NCBI GenBank assembly: GCA_021204565.1
Contig: JAJPZE010000176.1
Location: 1-11,635 of the forward strand
Source: Prevotella sp.
Lineage (GTDB): Bacteria; Bacteroidota; Bacteroidia; Bacteroidales; Bacteroidaceae
DNA length: 11,635 nt
Reading direction: 5' to 3'
A program made the translations under genes and the position numbers. The notes under the pieces are model-generated. The model was not told the DNA's origin. It saw nothing but the letters and a program-made list of their open reading frames with translations, and did not search any database. Shown in pieces: positions 6,349-11,635 of this stretch (position 1 is its first letter; every line of letters starts with the position of its first letter).

Positions 6349-7410
6349 TTATTGCAATAGCTCGGTATATATCTCTATTGCCCGCCTTATCTCGCTACGG
6401 CAAATATATTCGTCGGCGGAGTGCGAGCGTGCCGAAGAGCCCGGTCCGAGTTTGAACGAGGGGAACGGCATAAGGGCTTGATCGGACAGCGTGGGGCTTC
6501 CGAACGGGGTCAGACCCAACGTCTTGCACCGCTCAATCAGCGGGTGATGCGGGTCGATTTGTGAGGAATTGAGCCGGAACGAACGGGCTTTGACCTCGCT
6601 TCGACAATGCTCGCGAACGAACGCAAATACTTTCTCGTTCGTGTAAAACTCGTTCGTGCGCACGTCAACCACTGCCCGGCATACGTCCGGAACTACATTA
6701 TGCTGCGTCCCGGCAGTGATTTGCGTTACTTGCATACGTGTCTCGCCGAGCAACTCACTGACCGCTTTGAACCTATACGACCTTATCCAATTGATATCGT
6801 CGAGTATAGCGTATATTGCGTTTATGCCCTCGTCGCGCGCGGCGTGCCCGCTCTTGCCGTGCGCGACGAGGTCAAGCACCATCAGTCCTCTCTCCGCTAT
6901 GGCAGGTTGCATGTCGGTAGGTTCGCCGACAATCGCAGTATCGATATGCGGCAGACGAGGCAATACGCGCTCTATTCCGTCCTTACCGGACACCTCCTCT
7001 TCAGCCGATGCGAGCCACACCAAATTATAACGTCCCGGCAGTTCGCCCGAGGCAAATATACGGAACGCCTGTAATAGCGAGACTAACCCTCCGCCGCAGT
7101 CGTTGCTCCCCAAACCATACAAGCGGTCGCCTTCAACAACGGGGGCGAACGGGTCGCGCGTCCAAGACACAACCGGACGAACCGTATCTATATGTGCGTT
7201 TAAGAGTATCGTTTGCCGACCGGGAACATAATCCGGCGCAACGGCAAATATATTGCATCCCTCCCTGCAAACATCCATTCCGTACGAATGCAACATACTT
7301 GCAAGGAAGTCGCTGCACGCTTTCTCCTCGCGGCTGAACGAGGGTATTGCAATCAATTGCTGCAATAAATCAAACGCCTCGCCGGTGTATCTGTCAATGT
7401 CGAACGCCAT
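6349..7410 (-). CDS. argE: M20 family ornithine deacylase (N-acetyl/N-succinylornithine deacetylase, ArgE type)
   Basis: Zinc metallohydrolase predicted to remove the acyl group from N-acyl-L-ornithine in arginine synthesis; in Bacteroidales the acyl group is often succinyl. In numbering from the ATG used here (353 residues), the di-zinc site is visible: NAHIDTV (H73, D75), GLGSNDCGG (D104), AEEEVSG (E138 base and E139 ligand), VGEPT (E163) and ARSHSADEY (H330). The lid segment AERGLMVLDLVAHGKSGHAARDEG lies at about 172-195 and the dimer-bridging GTQHNVVP at 234-241. The FRLNSSQID and FGSPTLSDQALMPFPSFKLGPG segments closely resemble, from memory, Bacteroides enzymes annotated as ArgE. A TTG nine bases further upstream could also initiate, but the ATG at 7410 is preferred. 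It lies 16 nt after the EnvC-like gene. DapE or a general M20 peptidase is the alternative. No other arginine gene is in the window. Confidence 0.85.
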   Translation of the reverse strand: MAFDIDRYTGEAFDLLQQLIAIPSFSREEKACSDFLASMLHSYGMDVCREGCNIFAVAPDYVPGRQTILLNAHIDTVRPVVSWTRDPFAPVVEGDRLYGLGSNDCGGGLVSLLQAFRIFASGELPGRYNLVWLASAEEEVSGKDGIERVLPRLPHIDTAIVGEPTDMQPAIAERGLMVLDLVAHGKSGHAARDEGINAIYAILDDINWIRSYRFKAVSELLGETRMQVTQITAGTQHNVVPDVCRAVVDVRTNEFYTNEKVFAFVREHCRSEVKARSFRLNSSQIDPHHPLIERCKTLGLTPFGSPTLSDQALMPFPSFKLGPGSSARSHSADEYICRSEIRRAIEIYTELLQ

Positions 7411-7426
7411 ATCCCGCAATGTCTCT

Positions 7427-8986
7427 TTATCTGCCTAACCAGCTCTCAGGATTGAGTTTCGCAGTCTCTTTACGTAACTGAAACTGAAGGATGTTGTCTG
7501 TCCCGACCACACCTAATGTCTGGCGCGCGGCGACTTTATCCCCTTTCTTCACGCTTACCGACCTGAGATTACAATACACCGAGATGTAGCGCCCGTGCCG
7601 GACAAGAACAAGCCACGTGCCCCCGATGTTCCCGACAGCGGTTACTTCGCCGTCGAAGATGCTGCGTGCCTGGCATCCCTTTGTGCCGAGTATGTTAATC
7701 CCCTTATTGTCGAGCGTAACGCCGGTCAGACCCTCGACATTATATTGCCCGAAATGGCTGACAATACGGTACGAGCCCGTTATCGGTATCGGCAAACGCC
7801 CTTTGTTGCTTTCGAAATTTGACGATAGTTTTTGATCAACAGACGTGTACATTGCCCCCGCACTCGCTTCCTCGGCTTTCTCCACCGCACGTGTGCTGCG
7901 CTTTTGGTCGGCGCTCGCTTTCTTCTCGGCTGCGATGCGGTTCGCCTCCGCCTCACGCGCCCTCTGTTCTGCCTGTTCTTTCTCGCGTTCATTGGCTTTC
8001 GCAGCCACGTCTTTCAAGCGTTTCTCTTCCGCCTTAGCCGCCTCTATACGCTGTTGGTTCTCACGTGCGAGCGCCTCTGCCTTTGCTTTTTCCCTCGCCA
8101 ATTCTTCGGCCTTGCGCTTCGCCTCCGCCTCTGCTTCAGCCTTTCTGCGTGCAATTTCCTGCTGACGAGCTACTTCCTCGGCTATCAATTTCTCTATTCG
8201 TGCGTTGAGCGCAACGTCCTTTTTCTTCTGGTCTGATATGATCCCTTGTATTGATTTCTGTTGTTTTTGAAGGGTCTTAACTATGCTTTGTTGCTCGGCG
8301 GACCGGGCTTCGAGCCTTTGGCGCTCACTATCGAGCTTTGCTAACAACCGGTCCTTATCCGCCTTAGCGCTTTTCAGACGGTTTTGTTTCCCCGCAATCT
8401 GCTCGCGTTTGTTCTTGATAAGCTCGCCTTGAGCGCGTTGAAACGACGCATACTCCTTAACAAAGCGCATACGCCTGACCACCTCGGCGAACGAATGCGC
8501 GGAGAAGATGAACATCAATTTGTCCTCAAACGAGTGGTGCCGCGTCATATATCGGAGCGACTTAACATACTTCTCCTTGCGCTCCTCCAATTGTTTGTTT
8601 AAGGTTTCAATCTGTGTTTGAAGCAGACGGATATTATTGTCGAGCTCCGCAATCTCGCGTCCTAACGAGTCAATACGGTGCCTCTGGTCGGCAATCTGTG
8701 TGTTTATCAACATCAGATTCTCCAACTTTGTCTTTACGTCCGTCTTGTTCTTTTGCAACGCTTGCTCCTGTTTCTTTATGTCTTTTTGTATTTGCGTGCG
8801 CTGGTTCTTCAGCCCTTGTATGGAGTTGTCCTGTTGCTTCGCGGGTGTCTTTTTCTTCTGATTCGTCTTCTTCGCTTGCGTGGTTGTAGTTGCCGGTTTC
8901 TTCGTTCCGGTCGTTTTCGATTGTGCATCCGCCTGCCCGCCAAGCACTATCGACGCTATCAGCAAGATTAATATTCTCCTCACCAT
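7427..8986 (-). CDS. EnvC-like murein hydrolase activator (coiled coil + degenerate LytM/M23 domain)
   Basis: 519-residue periplasmic protein. A signal peptide spans about 1-21 (ILILLIASIVLGG, cleavage near ADA/Q). A Thr/Lys/Gln-rich linker follows (22-52), then a long coiled coil (about 53-370) that includes an Ala/Glu/Lys/Arg-rich stretch, and a C-terminal LytM domain (about 397-517: GRLPIPITGSYRIVSHFG to LNPESWLGR). Zinc ligands are lost: the HxGxD site reads NKGIN (427-431), and HLHFE reads ILQFQ (499-503), while the downstream HGRY (H464) remains. This is the pattern of EnvC/NlpD activators, which lack hydrolase activity and switch on N-acetylmuramoyl-L-alanine amidases at division. It follows the DUF4292 gene by 25 nt and precedes the ArgE-type gene, so it belongs to the envelope part of this operon. 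It is longer than E. coli EnvC (419 residues), because the coiled coil is extended. Confidence 0.9.
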   Translation of the reverse strand: MVRRILILLIASIVLGGQADAQSKTTGTKKPATTTTQAKKTNQKKKTPAKQQDNSIQGLKNQRTQIQKDIKKQEQALQKNKTDVKTKLENLMLINTQIADQRHRIDSLGREIAELDNNIRLLQTQIETLNKQLEERKEKYVKSLRYMTRHHSFEDKLMFIFSAHSFAEVVRRMRFVKEYASFQRAQGELIKNKREQIAGKQNRLKSAKADKDRLLAKLDSERQRLEARSAEQQSIVKTLQKQQKSIQGIISDQKKKDVALNARIEKLIAEEVARQQEIARRKAEAEAEAKRKAEELAREKAKAEALARENQQRIEAAKAEEKRLKDVAAKANEREKEQAEQRAREAEANRIAAEKKASADQKRSTRAVEKAEEASAGAMYTSVDQKLSSNFESNKGRLPIPITGSYRIVSHFGQYNVEGLTGVTLDNKGINILGTKGCQARSIFDGEVTAVGNIGGTWLVLVRHGRYISVYCNLRSVSVKKGDKVAARQTLGVVGTDNILQFQLRKETAKLNPESWLGR

Positions 8987-9011
8987 TTCCCCATTTCTCC
9001 CGCACGCAAAA

Positions 9012-9878
9012 CTACATACTCATCATTAGCGAGAGTACCGTTTCGACATTCACTTCCTTGTATTTCGACGATACGGATGTGATGCTCTCCCAACCGCCGG
9101 ACGTCTTTATCTCGTCCATATCAATCGTGATTGCGACTTTTTTAAGCGAGCCATTGACAGACGTGGAGAAGGAAAACTCTTGCGTCTTAGGGAACCTTTT
9201 CCCCCCGACAAGCGCGGGGTTGGAGTAGAGCCAAGTCAGCATTGACGATCCGTTTGCGCCGCTCGTGTTCGTTACGACAAGCGACGACAAGGAGCAGTCG
9301 GTCGCATTTGCCTGCCAACAATATTTGTTTTCGCCTATCTCTATCGCAACCGGCACATATCCTGCGCCGCTTCCCCAATCGACGGCATATGCGTCCGCGT
9401 CTTTGCTCTCCGCACTTCCGCCCGCCGGCGAAACCAGCTCGTCCCAAAAGAGAGCTTGCAAAGTTTGGAACGTGATGTTATTTCTTTGGAGAAAGTCGAC
9501 ACGGTCATAGCTGATGCGAATATACTGCTTGTTTATCCTGTCCATAATAAGGACATTGTCGGGCGTGAACTCCATTCGCCCCACTTCCGTGCCTATAATC
9601 GGGAGAAAGAGTTGAATACGGATTACCTCATCGCGCCTCATGCGCAGCGCGCCGGACAGTTTGATGTCCCTTTCTCCCGCTTGCAGCTTTATCGTAGCGT
9701 TGCCGGTGATGTTCTCCACGTCAGCTCGTCCGGCGATGATGCTCTCTACAAACGCCGCGGCAGGGTCGGTATAGTGTTGTTCGCCATCAACTGACGTTAC
9801 GCCGGTTGCGTTCTTCTGTGTGCTGCAAGATACCGACACGGCGAGCGTAACAATAGCTATAAGCAATTTATTCCTCAT
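9012..9878 (-). CDS. DUF4292 lipoprotein, probably LolA/LolB-like fold
   Basis: 288-residue lipoprotein. The N-terminus has a hydrophobic signal (LLIAIVTLAV) and a lipobox ending at Cys18 (SVSC). The Ser-Thr-Gln residues that follow are not the acidic surface-export signal of Bacteroidota, so an inward-facing outer-membrane lipoprotein is likely. Residues about 55-130 (ITGNATIKLQ, DIKLSGALRM, IRIQLFLPIIGTEVG, NKQYIRISYD) have the alternating strands of DUF4292, a family I associate with the LolA/LolB half-barrel fold. A second beta-rich part covers about 165-275. Function is unproven; shuttling or inserting lipoproteins or lipids at the outer membrane is inferred from fold. Its ATG overlaps the end of the TPR gene by 11 nt, indicating translational coupling, and the EnvC-like gene follows after 25 nt. 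This gene order matches, from memory, other Bacteroidales. Confidence 0.82.
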   Translation of the reverse strand: MRNKLLIAIVTLAVSVSCSTQKNATGVTSVDGEQHYTDPAAAFVESIIAGRADVENITGNATIKLQAGERDIKLSGALRMRRDEVIRIQLFLPIIGTEVGRMEFTPDNVLIMDRINKQYIRISYDRVDFLQRNNITFQTLQALFWDELVSPAGGSAESKDADAYAVDWGSGAGYVPVAIEIGENKYCWQANATDCSLSSLVVTNTSGANGSSMLTWLYSNPALVGGKRFPKTQEFSFSTSVNGSLKKVAITIDMDEIKTSGGWESITSVSSKYKEVNVETVLSLMMSM

Positions 9879-11610
9879 ATTTCCTTATCTTTTTCCTTAT
9901 TGCCGCCGCGTCGTCGGGTTCGGACGCGAGCGCCTGTTTCCAATATCCGACGGCGCCGGCAATATCTCCACACGCCTCATAAATATCGCCCGCGTGGTCG
10001 TAGAGCGTACTGTTATTCTCCGCTGAGTCGAGGTTCTCTATCGTTCTGTCGATGAATTCTTTGGCTTCGGAGTACCGTTCTTCGAGATACAATATCCACG
10101 CATACGTATCTATATATGTAGCGTTGTTCGGCTCGATATTGATTGCTTTGAGGCTCATTCCCTCGGCTTTCTTCAGGTCTCCGCCGTCGATAGAGAGAAA
10201 ATACGCATAGTTGTTAAGGCACGCAACGTGCTCGGGCACGTATTGCAAACAACTGTCGTACGCCGCGTATGCCTCGTCCTTGTCGCCCGTCTGGTGCACT
10301 ATATCGCCGATTAAGACATAAAAATCGCCCGCCAATTCCGTGTCCGTGCGGTCGTTGATACGCGATGTGCCAAGCCGAAAAGTATTAAGCGCCTCCAACG
10401 TATCTCCCCTTTGGAAATACGCGAGCCCGAGATAATAACAGAATGACGTCTCTTCCGGGTTGTAGATAAGCGCGGGGCGGCACACCTCTATTATAGCGTC
10501 CGTGTTCTCCGCGCGCCACTCCGACTGCAACAATTGCAATCGTGAACCGACCCTGTCCGGAGCAATCGCAAGCACGTAACGCAGTGCGGAGTCAACCTCT
10601 TCCCGCGGCATGTTCTTCATCTTCATATATACCGCTTTCAGCTCCGCCACATCAGCATTAGCGGAGTCCGCTCTCAGGATATCGTCGAACAAAGCAAGCA
10701 CTTCACTGCTGTCTCTCCCCTGCCGTTCGTTTTCCCGCATAATAGCTTGGAGCATCGTGTTTTTCGTGCTTGCGGCGGTATGCCTGTTAAGCAGTATTCT
10801 GTCCCGATATATAATTGCGAGCGAGTCTTCGCCCTGCGCGCGGTAATAATCATATAGGGATGTGGCGACGTATTCATTAGTCGGGTCGGTTCTCTCCGCT
10901 TCGAGGAAGATAGCTCTTGCCTCGTCGGAGCGTCCGTTCTGTTGCAACCAATTACCCATCATCACCTTCACGTTCACATCATTCGGATACGTGTCGCACA
11001 GCTCTTGCAGTGCGTGTTGCGCCTTCTGTCGCTCGCCCTTTTGCTGATAGATTTGCATTTTAGTGAGCGTCGTCTCCTCGGATATACCCTCCGCTTGCTC
11101 ATAACGTTCCAATGTGCGGAGCATACCGTTATAATCTTTTTTCTGTTGATACAAACGTATGAGCAAATCCAACACGTCGGTGCGGCTCTTGTTGTTAGCA
11201 TAGAGATATTCGTATGCATCTATCGCCTTGCCGTAGTCCTGCGTTTGGATAAACCATTGGGCAATCCGCTCGTGGTATGCATCATTCTTAGGGTTGAGCC
11301 GTACGGCGCGTTTGAGACATGCCGTCGCAAGCGAGTCCTCGTCTAAATCCGCATAATAAGCCCCTAATAAATAATATGCTTCGGGCGCCAGCGTATCCAT
11401 TTCAATGCAACGTTGCAACATATCAAACGCCGCCGCGTAATCACCCGTGTTTTGCAAACGCACCGCCTCGAGGAAAAAATAATCATATTCCGTCGTGGTG
11501 GAGTGAAGCCGGGAGAGCGCGGGAAACAACGCTACGCCGCGCCGCGCACACGCGGCGAACACCATCGCCACTACAACGAACAAACCCGTTAAAACCCCGT
11601 TCGCCTTCAT
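9868..11610 (-). CDS. Tetratricopeptide-repeat lipoprotein
   Basis: 580-residue envelope protein. The signal peptide ends in a lipobox VFAAC with Cys21, followed by AlaArgArg with no acidic surface-export tag. The rest is almost entirely helical TPR repeats. Clear units start near residues 40 (DYFFLEAVRLQNTGDYAAAF), 74 (EAYYLLGAYYADLDEDSLA), 108, 213 (NVKVMMGNWLQQNGRSDEAR), 390 (FCYYLGLAYFQRGDTLEAL), 428 (DFYVLIGDIVHQTGDKDEAY), 462 (HVACLNNYAYFLSIDGGDLKKA) and 535 (TLYDHAGDIYEACGDIAGAV). TPR proteins of this kind act as docking scaffolds; the partner is unknown. The 11-nt overlap with the DUF4292 gene suggests the two proteins are made together. The start ATG at 11610 comes one base after a TAA that may end an upstream gene (TAAAATG). 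Confidence 0.88.
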   Translation of the reverse strand: MKANGVLTGLFVVVAMVFAACARRGVALFPALSRLHSTTTEYDYFFLEAVRLQNTGDYAAAFDMLQRCIEMDTLAPEAYYLLGAYYADLDEDSLATACLKRAVRLNPKNDAYHERIAQWFIQTQDYGKAIDAYEYLYANNKSRTDVLDLLIRLYQQKKDYNGMLRTLERYEQAEGISEETTLTKMQIYQQKGERQKAQHALQELCDTYPNDVNVKVMMGNWLQQNGRSDEARAIFLEAERTDPTNEYVATSLYDYYRAQGEDSLAIIYRDRILLNRHTAASTKNTMLQAIMRENERQGRDSSEVLALFDDILRADSANADVAELKAVYMKMKNMPREEVDSALRYVLAIAPDRVGSRLQLLQSEWRAENTDAIIEVCRPALIYNPEETSFCYYLGLAYFQRGDTLEALNTFRLGTSRINDRTDTELAGDFYVLIGDIVHQTGDKDEAYAAYDSCLQYVPEHVACLNNYAYFLSIDGGDLKKAEGMSLKAINIEPNNATYIDTYAWILYLEERYSEAKEFIDRTIENLDSAENNSTLYDHAGDIYEACGDIAGAVGYWKQALASEPDDAAAIRKKIRKYEE

Positions 11611-11611
11611 T

Positions 11612-11635
11612 TTACGCCCGTATGCCCATAACCCC
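11612..11635 (-). CDS. Possible 3' end of an upstream gene (partial, cut by window edge)
   Basis: On the minus strand seven open codons (Gly-Val-Met-Gly-Ile-Arg-Ala) end in TAA at 11614-11612, one base before the ATG of the TPR gene. The TAAAATG junction mirrors the TGAAATG junction before prfB, which suggests a coupled upstream gene. Seven residues are too few to identify it; the end does not look like the GGFG motif that closes dUTPases, which I recall lying upstream of this cluster in other Bacteroidales. Confidence 0.3.
   Translation of the reverse strand, partial: GVMGIRA

Noticed and set aside
7845..8236. Several plus-strand open frames rich in Ala/Ser/Phe/Leu opposite the EnvC-like gene
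   Set aside because: They are antisense shadows of the Ala/Glu/Lys/Arg-rich coiled coil, whose repetitive codons leave the opposite frames open.

Overview
The window looks like a chromosomal segment of a Bacteroidota bacterium, most likely of the order Bacteroidales. The reasons are an RF2 of the Bacteroidales type (SPY instead of SPF, in-frame with no recoding site), an M20 ornithine deacylase of the Bacteroidales type, a DUF4292 lipoprotein beside an EnvC-like protein and a TPR lipoprotein, a TAnnTTTG promoter element, and start codons without good Shine-Dalgarno sequences. Base composition is near half G+C by eye. No mobile element, CRISPR array, tRNA or rRNA was seen.

The window holds two convergent gene blocks. 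On the plus strand (about 216-3318) a promoter with a Bacteroidota-type -7 box drives five closely packed genes: a short sigma-70 factor lacking most of region 3, an unrecognised exported protein with a Lys/Ala-rich and then Gly/Pro-rich tail, an HPr-kinase-like P-loop protein, a small soluble S24/S26 (signal-peptidase-like) protease, and a stand-alone PqqD-like protein. The last three (kinase + Ser protease + peptide-recognition domain) resemble the tailoring, cleavage and substrate-binding parts of a RiPP pathway, but no precursor peptide, radical-SAM enzyme or cyclase is visible. This is the most interesting part of the window.

On the minus strand (11635 down to 3223) six genes, probably preceded by a seventh cut by the window edge, run in one direction with gaps of at most 63 nt: a TPR lipoprotein, a DUF4292 lipoprotein with a probable LolA/LolB-like fold, an EnvC-like murein hydrolase activator with a degenerate LytM domain, an ArgE-type deacylase, a long-chain fatty-acid-CoA ligase and prfB. 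The first three form an envelope module and the last three are housekeeping metabolism and translation. The 168-nt gap between the convergent blocks holds one candidate intrinsic terminator for each strand.
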